A stretch of DNA of 64,000 nucleotides from Fictibacillus fluitans. GTDB taxonomy: Bacteria > Bacillota > Bacilli > Bacillales > Fictibacillaceae. Where the stretch lies: positions 186,001-250,000 of the forward strand of contig NZ_JAUHTR010000007.1 in the NCBI RefSeq assembly GCF_030418125.1. Direction: 5' to 3'. Of this stretch, positions 51,547 to 63,652 are shown in pieces. Below the pieces are notes generated by a model. That model was given only the letters and a program-made list of their open reading frames with translations. It searched no databases and was not told the origin of the DNA. The position numbers and the translations under genes were made by a program. Within the stretch, counting starts at the first letter, position 1. The number at the start of each line of letters is the position of its first letter.

Positions 51547-52625
51547 GATCCTGTCCATCCTTCAAGAGCACCATGCAGCACATCATTTTCTTCCGGCGTC
51601 CGGATGGCCAGACGGATATACCTTCCTTCCAGACCGTTAAAATTAAAGGTATGCCTGACGATAATCCCTTTCAAGAGCAAATATTTTATGAGATGGAGGT
51701 GGTCCTTTTCTTCGCCCTTTTCTCTCAGACAATAAAAATTAACAAGAGAAGGAGAGGGTTCAAAGCCCAGGCGGCGCAAAGCAGGAAAAAGCCGGTTCCG
51801 TTCGTTTGCCGTCTTTTCAGCAATATCAGCAGCATAGATATTTTCCTGTTTCAGGCAAAGCATGCCGATTTTTTGCGCCGGCCCGTTTACGCTCCACGGC
51901 GGCTGGTATTTCCTCAACTTCCGGATCAATTCAGCCGAAGACAAGGCGTAGCCGAGACGCAGGCCGGGGAGGTGAAACATTTTGGTCAAGGACCGTAAAA
52001 TAATTAGGTTGCTGTTATGAGCGAGCAATGGCACGGCAGTAACAGGATTCTCCATGAAATGGACAAAGGCTTCATCGACAACCAGGGTCACCTTTTTCTC
52101 TGAACAGAGTTTCAGAAGCTTCTCTATTTGATCTAAATCGAGTGCGGTACCCGTCGGATTATTGGGATGGCACAGAAAACAAAGCTGTTTGTCTTCAAGG
52201 CTTTTCTCTAAATTCTCGAATGAAATCCCCCACCCTGCTTCCTCCTGTGTGGTAAAGCTCTCCACTGTGCATCCGTTCGCCTCACATGCCTCTCTGTATT
52301 CGGAAAAAGCAGGCTCAATAATCAGCACATTAGCGCCCCGGCAGGCTTGAGCAATGAGGAAAATAAGCTCAGCCGCTCCATTTCCCGCCAGGATCTGCTC
52401 CTGCTGCAATCCCGCCATTTCAGCGGCCTGCATCACAAAAGGATCTGCAGAAGGATGGGGATAGTGGAGAACCTCTTCATATAGTGAATTCCAAACCTCT
52501 TGAAGACCGGTGAGCGGAGGATATGGATTAACGTTTACACTAAAGTCCAGGCTGTTTTCCTTTAGTTCGGTCTGGAGTGACCGGGCAAGCAACTCCGGGT
52601 TAGCTCCATGAGTAGGCAGCAACAA
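51540..52625 (-). CDS. cobD: threonine-phosphate decarboxylase-like PLP enzyme
   Basis: A 361-residue class I/II aminotransferase-fold enzyme that makes (R)-1-amino-2-propanol phosphate for the corrinoid side chain. N-terminal FSVNVNPYPPLTGL (about 28-41), AGNGAAELIFLIAQ (about 79-92), CHPNNPTGTALD, VDEAFVHF, and the PLP Lys in LRSLTKMFHLPGLRLGY (about 215-231). Overlaps cbiB by 26 bases. HisC-type enzymes look alike, but operon position supports CobD. Confidence 0.88.
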   Translation of the reverse strand: MLLPTHGANPELLARSLQTELKENSLDFSVNVNPYPPLTGLQEVWNSLYEEVLHYPHPSADPFVMQAAEMAGLQQEQILAGNGAAELIFLIAQACRGANVLIIEPAFSEYREACEANGCTVESFTTQEEAGWGISFENLEKSLEDKQLCFLCHPNNPTGTALDLDQIEKLLKLCSEKKVTLVVDEAFVHFMENPVTAVPLLAHNSNLIILRSLTKMFHLPGLRLGYALSSAELIRKLRKYQPPWSVNGPAQKIGMLCLKQENIYAADIAEKTANERNRLFPALRRLGFEPSPSLVNFYCLREKGEEKDHLHLIKYLLLKGIIVRHTFNFNGLEGRYIRLAIRTPEENDVLHGALEGWTGSC

Positions 52626-53562
52626 TATAAATCCCTCCCGCTGCGAGTAATGTAATCGTGAACCATGTGACCGCCTGCTGCATGATCACAATGGTCTGTT
52701 CAATATGTACCGGTTCCAGGCTGTACTCTGCCCGTCCAATGAACGGCCGGTAAGACACCCGGCCGTTGTAGATATTGGTCCCACCGAGCCGTATGCCGAG
52801 AAGGCCCGCGACTGCCGCTTCTCCCCAGCCGCTGTTCGGGCTTGGATGATGACCGGCTTGTTCTTTCAGCCAGGAAAACGTCAACCGCTTGTGTATCATC
52901 GCACCAAAGACCATCAGAAGCGCCGTGAGACGGGCCGGAATATAATTCAGCACATCATCCAGCCTGGCCGATGCCCAGCCAAAGTCTCTGTATCTGTCAT
53001 TCTTGTAGCCTACCATGGAATCGCACGTGTTCACGGCCCGGTACAGCAGAGCAAGCGGCGCTCCCCCGATAAAAGCAAAGAAAAGCGGGGCGGTTACGCC
53101 ATCGCTCGTATTTTCGGCAACCGTCTCCACCGCACCTCTCACAATTTCCTGAGAAGAAAGTCCCTGTGTGTCTCTTCCCACGATCCAGCTTAATTTCGTA
53201 CGTGCTTCCTCTAAATCCCCGCGGACGAGCGGGTCATATACCGAGCGGCCCGCTTCTTTCAGTCCCCTTGCCGCAATGGTCGTTGAAATCAAAAGGGATT
53301 CGATACAAACGCCCAGCACCAAATGAACCGAGTAGGCGTACGAAACGAGTAAAAATGAGAGTACGAGAGTAATAGCCAATATAAGAAAGAGCATGAGGAG
53401 CCCCTTCAGCTTTTTGTTGTTTCCTCTGTTCAATGCCCGGTCCAGCCAGCTGATCATCTTCCCGAACCCTTTGACAGGATGCGGCAGCCAGCCGGGGTCG
53501 CCGATCAGCTGGTCAATGATCTGCGCAAGAACGATGGACAATAAATGAAGTGAAATCATCAT
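52600..53562 (-). CDS. cbiB: adenosylcobinamide-phosphate synthase
   Basis: A 320-residue membrane protein that joins cobyric acid and aminopropanol (phosphate). Marks: IDQLIGDPGWLPHPVKGFGKMISWLD (about 16-41), WIVGRDTQGLSSQEIVRGAVETVAENTSDGVTAPLFFAFIGGAPLALLYRAVNTCDSMVGYKN (about 126-188) and LDDVLNYIPARLTALLM. Four or so helices. Overlaps both neighbours (4 and 26 bases). Works on cobyric acid made by CbiZ from cobinamide. Confidence 0.95.
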   Translation of the reverse strand: MMISLHLLSIVLAQIIDQLIGDPGWLPHPVKGFGKMISWLDRALNRGNNKKLKGLLMLFLILAITLVLSFLLVSYAYSVHLVLGVCIESLLISTTIAARGLKEAGRSVYDPLVRGDLEEARTKLSWIVGRDTQGLSSQEIVRGAVETVAENTSDGVTAPLFFAFIGGAPLALLYRAVNTCDSMVGYKNDRYRDFGWASARLDDVLNYIPARLTALLMVFGAMIHKRLTFSWLKEQAGHHPSPNSGWGEAAVAGLLGIRLGGTNIYNGRVSYRPFIGRAEYSLEPVHIEQTIVIMQQAVTWFTITLLAAGGIYIVAAYSWS

Positions 53563-55022
53563 GTTTGCATTCTCTTTCTATAATTTTCAATGGCCGTTCC
53601 GATCGTTTGACAGACCGCTTTTCCGATGGCTTTCCCTGCCGGTGTAATCGTACCGGCATACCTCATTTCCTCCCCGTTCTGGGTGGCGGCGATACAAATG
53701 CTGTCGGTCGATGTACCGGTCGCAGGGGTTCCTGTTACCGGATCTTTTATATCATAGTCGCGCAGGGCTCCCGCTTTGGCTTCCGTTGCTGTCATCATCG
53801 CCTGAACAAACGCTTCGTCCGTCAGCCTGCCCTCCATGAAAATCCAGATGTTGATCGTGCCGATCGGCATCGGCTGATCTTCGCGCTCCCATGAACGGCC
53901 GGCATCCACTGCATTGGACGTACCCACTGTTGAAGCAACAAGCAGCTTAATGCCCTTTTCTTCCACCGACACCATGCCGGCATCCTGAAGCCTCGCCGCT
54001 GTCATCATGCCGACAGTATCGTTTGGATTTACGGAGTTCGAGTGCAGATAGTCCTCAAATTCTTTTCGGGCATCATCCACGTTATAATTTTTGTCCACAT
54101 GGCGGTTCACAAAGGTGTCTGCCCACTGGTAGCCGCCACCGATGACGGCTGATGACATTGTTCTTAACGAAAAGGGACTGCGGAAAATCATGGTTTCAGG
54201 AGTAGCTTCAAGGACAATGTCAGACAGATCTTTCTGTTCTTCCTGCTGGCGGGGAACAAGCGCAATGAGCGGCTTCGGCTTTTGCGGATGCTCCTGACGG
54301 CTTAGGTTGGTCTTATATACCGATTGAAGCCTCCTGCTTTCCATAATGTCACCAGGCTTTCCAATCGCTTGTATTTTCCCTTCATCCAGAAGAAGAACCT
54401 GGTCACAATACAGACTCGCAATATTCAGGTCATGAAGAATGGCCACGACGGTCAGCTGGCAGCCTTCCACCCAATCCTTCAACAGGTCCATGAGCTTCAT
54501 TTGGTAGGCTAAATCCAGATGGTTGGTTGGTTCATCCAGCAGCAGGATTTCAGGCTCCTGTGCGAGTGCCTTCGCCAAAAGAACTCGCTGCCGTTCTCCT
54601 CCGCTCAACAGCTGAATACTTTTATCGGCAAATTCTTCGACTCCTGTAAATTTCATGGAATTCTCAACCATTTCCTCATCCCGTGCGGTTGAATGCTTTA
54701 ATAAGCCTTTATAAAAAGGATATCGGCCCAGCGCCACAACCTCTCTTACTGTAAAATCGAACGAACTCTCGGCATGCTGCGGCAAAACAGCAATGATTCG
54801 TGCCAGCTCCTTGGCAGAATAGCTGCTGATCGGCTTATCTTTGATCAAAACTTCACCAGACTGAAAAGGAAGCGCTCCATTGATCATTTTCATGAGCGTG
54901 GTCTTTCCGCTTCCGTTCGGACCGATGATCCCTGTAATTTCCCCTTTCTCCACGGAAAACGAGAGATCGTCCACTATTTTTTTACCATCATATCCTCCGG
55001 AAAGCTGTTGTACGTTAATCAT
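53559..55022 (-). CDS. fusion of cobalamin ABC ATPase (BtuD) and CbiZ amidohydrolase
   Basis: A 487-residue fusion. Residues 1-255 are an ABC ATPase: Walker A GPNGSGKTT (about 36-44), signature LSGGERQRVLLAKALAQ (about 138-154), Walker B LLLDEPTNHLDLA, H-loop ILHDLN. Residues about 265-487 are CbiZ: SPFSLRTMSSAVIGGGYQWADTFVNRHV, VASTVGTSNAVDAG and ATGTSTDSICIAA. CbiZ cleaves adenosylcobinamide to cobyric acid, so import and remodelling are linked. Such fusions are known in Bacillus, for example B. halodurans. Overlaps neighbours by 4 bases. Confidence 0.92.
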   Translation of the reverse strand: MINVQQLSGGYDGKKIVDDLSFSVEKGEITGIIGPNGSGKTTLMKMINGALPFQSGEVLIKDKPISSYSAKELARIIAVLPQHAESSFDFTVREVVALGRYPFYKGLLKHSTARDEEMVENSMKFTGVEEFADKSIQLLSGGERQRVLLAKALAQEPEILLLDEPTNHLDLAYQMKLMDLLKDWVEGCQLTVVAILHDLNIASLYCDQVLLLDEGKIQAIGKPGDIMESRRLQSVYKTNLSRQEHPQKPKPLIALVPRQQEEQKDLSDIVLEATPETMIFRSPFSLRTMSSAVIGGGYQWADTFVNRHVDKNYNVDDARKEFEDYLHSNSVNPNDTVGMMTAARLQDAGMVSVEEKGIKLLVASTVGTSNAVDAGRSWEREDQPMPIGTINIWIFMEGRLTDEAFVQAMMTATEAKAGALRDYDIKDPVTGTPATGTSTDSICIAATQNGEEMRYAGTITPAGKAIGKAVCQTIGTAIENYRKRMQT

Positions 55023-56101
55023 GTAGTCACCTTCTTTCGCCGATAACGAATAAAGATTACCGCAAAAATCGGACTTCCGATGATGGCGGTCAGGACACCG
55101 ATGGGAAGTTCAGTCGGTGCAATAATGGTTCGTGCCAGCAAATCAACCAATACCATAAACACGCCTCCGAGCATCATGGAAAGTGGAAGCAGATGCCGGT
55201 GATCGACTCCCCAGATCATACGGGCCATGTGTGGAATCACAAGTCCGACAAATCCAATGGTCCCCGAGACAGCCACAGCGGATCCCGTCAGAAGCGAAGC
55301 GCCAAACAAAACGAGCGAGGTATGCTTTTTCACATCCACTCCAATGGAGCGCGCATCCTGCTGTCCGAATGACAGTGCGTTGAGTTCACGCGCGCTGGCG
55401 AGCAGAATCATCAGCCCTGCCGCTAAAAATGGAGCGATGAGCTGCACGTACTCCCAGCCCCTCATCGATACGCTGCCAAGCAGCCAGCCGATGATCTGTC
55501 TCAGTTCATCTCCGGTCAGAGCAATCAGCAGGGACGTGATGGCACCAAGAAAGGAGCTGCATAATACTCCGGCAAGAATAATGGTTTCGACAGACAGGTT
55601 CCGCTGTACAAGCCTCGCAAAATAAATCACACCAATCAGTGTAAGAAAACCGGTGATGATGCTGACAACCGGCAGCGTAAAATTGCCAAGCAGCGGCAGA
55701 TGAATGCCGAAGAATAAAACGATTACCGCCCCGAGCGCCGAGCCTGATGACACACCGAGTGTATAGGGATCAGCCAGAGGGTTCTTCAGCAGCCCCTGAA
55801 ACGCCGTTCCGGAAAGCCCCAGTGCACATCCGACGAGCATGGCCAGCACGACCCGCGGAAAGCGGATCGCCATGACAATGTTGACCATGGAGGTATCAAT
55901 GCTGCTTGGGACCGGATGATGAAAAAGCTTGGCCCCCACTATCTGAATCACACGAAAAAGGGGGATAGGTATGGAACCTACCGAAATCCCCAATGCCACG
56001 GCGAAGCACAATAACAACAGTACTGCGCCGTATGAAATGAATAGTTTACTTTTTGTATACGTCCGGATAGACGGCTCTTGCAAGCTCCTCCACTCCTTCA
56101 A
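55019..56101 (-). CDS. btuC: cobalamin/corrinoid ABC permease
   Basis: A FecCD/BtuC permease of up to 360 residues: RFPRVVLAMLVGCALGLSGTAFQGLLKNPLADPYTLGVSSGSALG (about 79-123) and VSGTIGFVGLVIPHMARMIWGVDHRHLLPLSMMLGG (about 277-312). The first TTG overlaps btuF by 56 bases and has no clear binding site; other starts such as a TTG six codons later sit too near GGAGGAG, so the exact start is uncertain. Partner of BtuF and the BtuD-CbiZ fusion. Confidence 0.9.
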   Translation of the reverse strand: MKEWRSLQEPSIRTYTKSKLFISYGAVLLLLCFAVALGISVGSIPIPLFRVIQIVGAKLFHHPVPSSIDTSMVNIVMAIRFPRVVLAMLVGCALGLSGTAFQGLLKNPLADPYTLGVSSGSALGAVIVLFFGIHLPLLGNFTLPVVSIITGFLTLIGVIYFARLVQRNLSVETIILAGVLCSSFLGAITSLLIALTGDELRQIIGWLLGSVSMRGWEYVQLIAPFLAAGLMILLASARELNALSFGQQDARSIGVDVKKHTSLVLFGASLLTGSAVAVSGTIGFVGLVIPHMARMIWGVDHRHLLPLSMMLGGVFMVLVDLLARTIIAPTELPIGVLTAIIGSPIFAVIFIRYRRKKVTT

Positions 56102-57005
56102 TCAAACGCGGCCCCGGCCTTGTTACCTTATCTGAGTGCACATCATAAATGTTTTTATTTTTAACGGCCGGAATGTCTTTCCATCCTTTGCGGGAAAGGA
56201 CTTGCTCCTTCGGTTTTTTGGAATAATAGCCATACGTGGTCACGATCACATCAGGATTGTACTTGACCGGCTGTTCTTCTGAAACCTTTGCCCATCCCTT
56301 CAGGCTGCCCGCCGCATTTTTCGCATGAATGGCAGTCAGCATATCATCAATGAAGGTTCCTTTGCCCGCTGTGTAAATTTCAGGAGCAGGGGCCACTTCC
56401 ACCCAGACTTTCTTTTCCTTTTTCACTTGCTTTGCTTTTTCTTTAAGGGCAGCAAGATCGTCCTTCATGGATTTTACGATCTTATCACCCTTTTCTTGTG
56501 TACCTGTTGCTTTGGCAATCATATTAATGGATTTGTACGTATCGTTAAAATTCTGTGCTTCATTGATTACAACTACTTTTATGCCTGCGTTTTTGAGCTG
56601 GTCGATTCCTTGCTTGGACGTATGTGCACTTGAGGCATGCGCAAGCACGAGGTCAGGTTTGATCCCAACAATTTTCTCCACATTAAAGTCCAGGCCGCCA
56701 ATCTTTGGTTTTTTCGTGGCCGCTTCCGGATAGTTATCGAAGTCTGAAACACCGACAATCTCCTTGTTTAGTCCAAGGGCAAAGGCGACCTCCGTATTGC
56801 TCGGAATCAGCGAAACGATTTTCTTCGGCTTCTTCTCGATTTTCACAGTTTCGCCTGTTGCATCTTTAATGCTTACCGGGAATTCACTCTTTGCTGAATG
56901 CGCGCCATTTTCTTTTTTGTCTGCTGACTGGTTTCCGGCTGAACAGCCGGCCATGACGGCGATGACGAGCAGCAGCATCATGGTAATTTGAGTTAACTTC
57001 TTCAC
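56046..57005 (-). CDS. btuF: cobalamin/corrinoid-binding lipoprotein
   Basis: A 319-residue substrate-binding lipoprotein: lipobox VMAGC (Cys about 20), then KKPKKIVSLIPSNTEVAFALGLNKEIVGVSDFDNYPEAATKKPKIGGLDFNVEKIVGIKPDLVLAHASS, the BtuF-type pattern. The GTG at 57005 has CAGGAG 9 bases before it and is preferred over the GTG three codons earlier. First gene of the operon, controlled by the riboswitch. Confidence 0.92.
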   Translation of the reverse strand: MKKLTQITMMLLLVIAVMAGCSAGNQSADKKENGAHSAKSEFPVSIKDATGETVKIEKKPKKIVSLIPSNTEVAFALGLNKEIVGVSDFDNYPEAATKKPKIGGLDFNVEKIVGIKPDLVLAHASSAHTSKQGIDQLKNAGIKVVVINEAQNFNDTYKSINMIAKATGTQEKGDKIVKSMKDDLAALKEKAKQVKKEKKVWVEVAPAPEIYTAGKGTFIDDMLTAIHAKNAAGSLKGWAKVSEEQPVKYNPDVIVTTYGYYSKKPKEQVLSRKGWKDIPAVKNKNIYDVHSDKVTRPGPRLIEGVEELARAVYPDVYKK

Positions 57006-57056
57006 TTTTTCCACGCTCCTGTATGTACTTCGTTTAGCTGGTCGATGTGTGCAAAC

Positions 57057-57082
57057 AAAAAAAGCCCTCCCTTCGGAGAGCG
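57057..57082 (-). terminator. riboswitch terminator before btuF
   Basis: GCTCTCC/GGGAGGGC stem followed by seven Us, about 50 bases before the btuF start and about 70 past the riboswitch, so it is the likely switch point. Confidence 0.8.
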
Positions 57083-57150
57083 AATCAACAGTAAATCATT
57101 TTGCAATGATTACAATTGCTTCACCTTTTCCTCGAAGGATCGCACAGGCA

Positions 57151-57315
57151 GTTAAGGCAGGTCTCCTGACTCTCGGTCATTGAACATCTTTTCCTTCCCA
57201 TTCGTTTACGAACAGTGGATATTAAAGAAGCTCTACCGATTACAGTGGCGGGACCGTGCTGGAATTGAACCAGCTTCCCTTTTAACGTTTTATGTGAAAT
57301 AAAACAGACCTTAAC
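57151..57315 (-). promoter_or_regulatory. cobalamin (B12) riboswitch
   Basis: The B12 box AGTCAGGAGACCTGCCT lies at 57155-57171, one base off the usual AGCCAGGAGACCTGCC. The 5' part has GGGAAGCTGGT, AATTCCAGCACGGTCCCGCCACTGTAA (57240-57279). P1 forms between GTTAAGG (57309-57315) and CCTTAAC (57151-57157). Adenosylcobalamin-type binding should end transcription before btuF and so silence the whole salvage operon. Confidence 0.95.
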
Positions 57316-57363
57316 CGTTATTCAGCTATTTTCATTATAACGCTTTGGCGTAAAATGAAAAGG

Positions 57364-57930
57364 TTATTTTACTGCTGTCCGGCCGGATGACCCGGACTGG
57401 TGCTTCCGCCAGTCTGATTCAAGAAGGCCAAGCACATGGATATCATAATAGTTGTCCTCGTCATAATAAGCCAGCCTTCGTGTTCCTTCTTTTTTAAAAC
57501 CAAGAGAATCAAGCAGATGGAGACTCCTTTGGTTATATTCGTACACCTCTGCATCAATCCTGTGCGTTTCCTCTTGAAACAGATGGTGAAATATGCCTGT
57601 CAGTGCTTCACGCATATATCCTTTTCCCCGCTCTTCACCGAGCCCGAACCGGAGCCAGCCAAAACGCTGATTGCTTCCCATCCAATTAAAGCGGACATAG
57701 CCCACCGGCCTTCTGCTTTTCTTTTCCGCCACGATCACATAGGTCTCATTTGGGAGCCCGAGGCTTTTTTCGATATCCTGCTTCTGATTGCCTTCATTAA
57801 TAATAGTCATGGTACCGGTCGACATCTTGCGGAACAAAGGATCGCTTTTCCAGTGAGCAATGGCCCCTGCATCACTCGGTTTAATGTCCCGGATATACAG
57901 CCGCTCAAGGTTCATTTCGAACACCGACAT
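57364..57930 (-). CDS. GNAT N-acetyltransferase, RimJ/RimL-like
   Basis: A protein of about 188 residues of the acetyltransferase_3 type: ERLYIRDIKPSDAGAIAHWKSDPLFRKMSTG (about 9-39), VAEKKSRRPVGYVRFNWMG, acetyl-CoA site FGLGEERGKGYMREALTGIFHHLFQE (about 96-121) and VYEYNQRSLHLLDSLGFKKEGTRRLAYYDEDNYYDIHVLGLLE. ATG 57930 is 9 bases after AAGGGG; the ATG three codons earlier is too close. Substrate unknown. Monocistronic. Confidence 0.88.
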   Translation of the reverse strand: MSVFEMNLERLYIRDIKPSDAGAIAHWKSDPLFRKMSTGTMTIINEGNQKQDIEKSLGLPNETYVIVAEKKSRRPVGYVRFNWMGSNQRFGWLRFGLGEERGKGYMREALTGIFHHLFQEETHRIDAEVYEYNQRSLHLLDSLGFKKEGTRRLAYYDEDNYYDIHVLGLLESDWRKHQSGSSGRTAVK

Positions 57931-58057
57931 GTCCGCCATCCCCTTTCCCTCTAAAAAATTCTGGTGTTGTACTACTTATCATAATATGAGTCTGTATAAC
58001 AAGGAATACATCTTTATTTCTTTCCAAACTGGTTAATAAACCTATAAGGTCAATCAG

Positions 58058-58092
58058 AAAAAGCAGGCCACATGTTAACCTGACCTGCTTCT
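58058..58092 (-). terminator. terminator of the tartrate-dehydrogenase-like gene
   Basis: AAGCAGG/CCTGCTT stem with a 16-base loop containing GTTAAC, followed by TTTTTC on the minus strand. Confidence 0.75.
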
Positions 58093-58095
58093 TTA

Positions 58096-59169
58096 TCACT
58101 TTGAAACGGCTTCGTTTTGCAGGAGCCGTGCGCAAATTTCATCAGCAACCCCATTGGTGGTGTATTCCCCGCCAATATCCGGAGTTTTAAATTGGTCCTC
58201 CGTCACTTCCTCGATGACATCAAGAAGTCTCTGCCCGAGCTCGGCTTCACCGAAATGGTCGAGCATCATTTTGGCTGTCCAGATCTGCCCGATGGGATTG
58301 GCGATATTCTTGCCAACAATGTCAGGAGCAGAGCCATGGACCGGCTCAAACATGGAAGGATACTTTCCGTTCACATTCAAATTGGCGGCCGGGGCAATTC
58401 CGATACTCCCCATAATCGCTCCGCCGATATCCGTTAATATATCACCGAACAAATTACTTGCCACGATAACATCAAAGATTTCGGGTTTGGTGACAAAGGC
58501 CGCTGCCAGGGCGTCAATATGATAAGATGCAGTTTCAATATCAGAATAATCCTTATGTACATCGCGGAACACTTCGTCCCAGAAAGGCATCGAATGAACA
58601 ATCCCGTTGGATTTGGTAGCAGACGTCACATGCTTGCTGCGCTGGCCGGCAAGGTCAAATGCATATCTCATTGCCCTTTCTGTGCCTTTTCTGGTAAAAA
58701 TGGCATTCTGTATCGCCATTTCATCCTCACCGCTATGAATCCTGCCCCCTGCTTCGCTGTACTCCCCTTCACTGTTCTCCCGGACGACGATGAGATCAAA
58801 ATCCTTAGGATTCACGAGTGGTGAACGAAGTCCCTTGAAAAATTTGGCCGGCCGGATATTAACGGATTGCTCAAATGCCCTTCTGATTTTAATAAGGAGA
58901 CCCCATAACGAAACATGATCGGGAACCATTTGAGGATGTCCCACAGCCCCGAGGAAGATGGCATTAAAATTTTTCAGCGTATCAATACCTGACTCCGGCA
59001 TCATTACTCCATGTTCCAAGTAATATTCACAGCTCCATGGAAATTCGGTAAAGGTGAATTTCAAGCCGCCATGGAGCTCAGCTATCGTGTTCAAAACGTT
59101 CAACGAGGCCGGAACCACTTCTTTGCCTATTCCGTCTCCTGGTATGACCGCAATTTCAAAATGCTTCAA
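58096..59169 (-). CDS. tartrate/malate-type dehydrogenase, YcsA-like
   Basis: A 357-residue NAD-dependent beta-decarboxylating dehydrogenase of the isocitrate/isopropylmalate/tartrate family. IAVIPGDGIGKEVVPASLNVL at the start, LIKIRRAFEQSVNIRPAKFF (substrate Arg residues, about 94-113), DLIVVRENSEGEYS (about 124-137), Lys in TSATKSN, Asp metal ligands in FGDILTDIGGAIMGS (about 240-254), EPVHGSAPDIVGKNIANP (cofactor). TTG 59169 has GAGGAGG 8 bases before it; the upstream in-frame ATG has no site. B. subtilis YcsA is the closest in pattern; the actual substrate is inferred. Confidence 0.88.
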   Translation of the reverse strand: MKHFEIAVIPGDGIGKEVVPASLNVLNTIAELHGGLKFTFTEFPWSCEYYLEHGVMMPESGIDTLKNFNAIFLGAVGHPQMVPDHVSLWGLLIKIRRAFEQSVNIRPAKFFKGLRSPLVNPKDFDLIVVRENSEGEYSEAGGRIHSGEDEMAIQNAIFTRKGTERAMRYAFDLAGQRSKHVTSATKSNGIVHSMPFWDEVFRDVHKDYSDIETASYHIDALAAAFVTKPEIFDVIVASNLFGDILTDIGGAIMGSIGIAPAANLNVNGKYPSMFEPVHGSAPDIVGKNIANPIGQIWTAKMMLDHFGEAELGQRLLDVIEEVTEDQFKTPDIGGEYTTNGVADEICARLLQNEAVSK

Positions 59170-59256
59170 GACAATTTCCTCCTCTTTTTCCCATAACTTC
59201 ATATTCGTTTTCATTATGCGCCTTGTTGTTTAAATTTTCAATCTAATCGCCCTGTT

Positions 59257-59283
59257 GTTTACCCCCACCCTGCTGGAGGGAAT
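59257..59283 (+). promoter_or_regulatory. SigB-like promoter candidate for tspO
   Basis: GTTTAC (59257-59262), 15 bases, GGGAAT (59278-59283) resembles GTTTAA-N13-15-GGGTAT. From memory, B. subtilis ytaB (tspO) is in the SigB regulon, which supports the call. Confidence 0.5.
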
Positions 59284-59368
59284 TAACTTTTATCCGGCAT
59301 TCTGCTTTCCGCTGCTACGCATACTAATGAAGTAGACACTGCTTAACTTTCTAAAGGAGGGAACACCC

Positions 59369-59821
59369 ATCAAAAAAAGCGTCTTTGTTTTCATCGTGAT
59401 CTATGCGCTGTTCTATGCTTCCAGCCTGTTATTTCCTATTGACCGTGAATGGTATGATGCATTGAATAAGCCTTCGTGGACACCTACCGGACAAACAATC
59501 GGCATGATTTGGGGAGTATTATACGCCCTTATCTCACTGTCGGCCGCCATTATTTATCATAAATTCGGTTTCCGGCCAAAATCGTTCTGGATATTGTTTG
59601 TGATTAATTACGTGGTCAACCAGCTGTTCAGCTTTTTCCAATTCCAGCAAAAAGATTTATTGGCCGCTGCAATTGATGCCAGTTTGGTTGCCCTGACCAC
59701 GCTGCTGCTGATTTTCGCTGCCGCCAGACTTTCTAAGCTCTCTGCCTGGCTCCTCGTCCCCTATCTGCTCTGGAGTGCATTTGCTACATATTTAGCATGG
59801 GTTTTCTATAGTTTGAATTAA
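59369..59821 (+). CDS. tspO: TspO/MBR family protein with apparent AUC start
   Basis: A five-helix tryptophan-rich sensory protein that binds and may degrade porphyrins. Marks: FPIDREWYDALNKPSWTPTG (about 26-45), MIWGVLYALISLSAA, FVINYVVNQLFSFFQF and WLLVPYLLWSAFATYLAWVFYSLN at the end. Homologues begin MKKS..., which matches the frame from ATC 59369, 8 bases after AAAGGAGG; no ATG, GTG or TTG occurs there. The next usable codon, GTG 59396, cuts off the first residues of helix 1 and has no site. 150 residues from ATC. Confidence 0.85.
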   Translation: MKKSVFVFIVIYALFYASSLLFPIDREWYDALNKPSWTPTGQTIGMIWGVLYALISLSAAIIYHKFGFRPKSFWILFVINYVVNQLFSFFQFQQKDLLAAAIDASLVALTTLLLIFAAARLSKLSAWLLVPYLLWSAFATYLAWVFYSLN

Positions 59822-59858
59822 AAAAGCAGGCTGGAACCCTGGGTTCCAGCCTGCTTTT
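59821..59858. terminator. bidirectional terminator
   Basis: AAAAGCAGGCTGGAACC/GGTTCCAGCCTGCTTTT, a 17-pair perfect stem with a 4-base loop, shared by tspO and the glycolytic operon end. Confidence 0.92.
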
Positions 59859-59868
59859 ATGAATCAGA

Positions 59869-63551
<3,683 letters not shown>

Positions 63552-63652
63552 TCACCTTCCTAAGAACGTACAAAGCGCCCGCAGGGTTCAGGGGCCGATG
63601 CGGGAAAATGCACGAATCTTCGTCGATTTCATTTCAAATGCATTACGCTGTC

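Noticed and set aside
57940-58055. Regulatory RNA between the GNAT and dehydrogenase genes
   Set aside because: No strong helix besides the terminator and no conserved motif.
59396-59821. tspO starting at GTG 59396
   Set aside because: No ribosome binding site precedes it and the product would miss the beginning of helix 1, whereas the perfect site points to ATC 59369.
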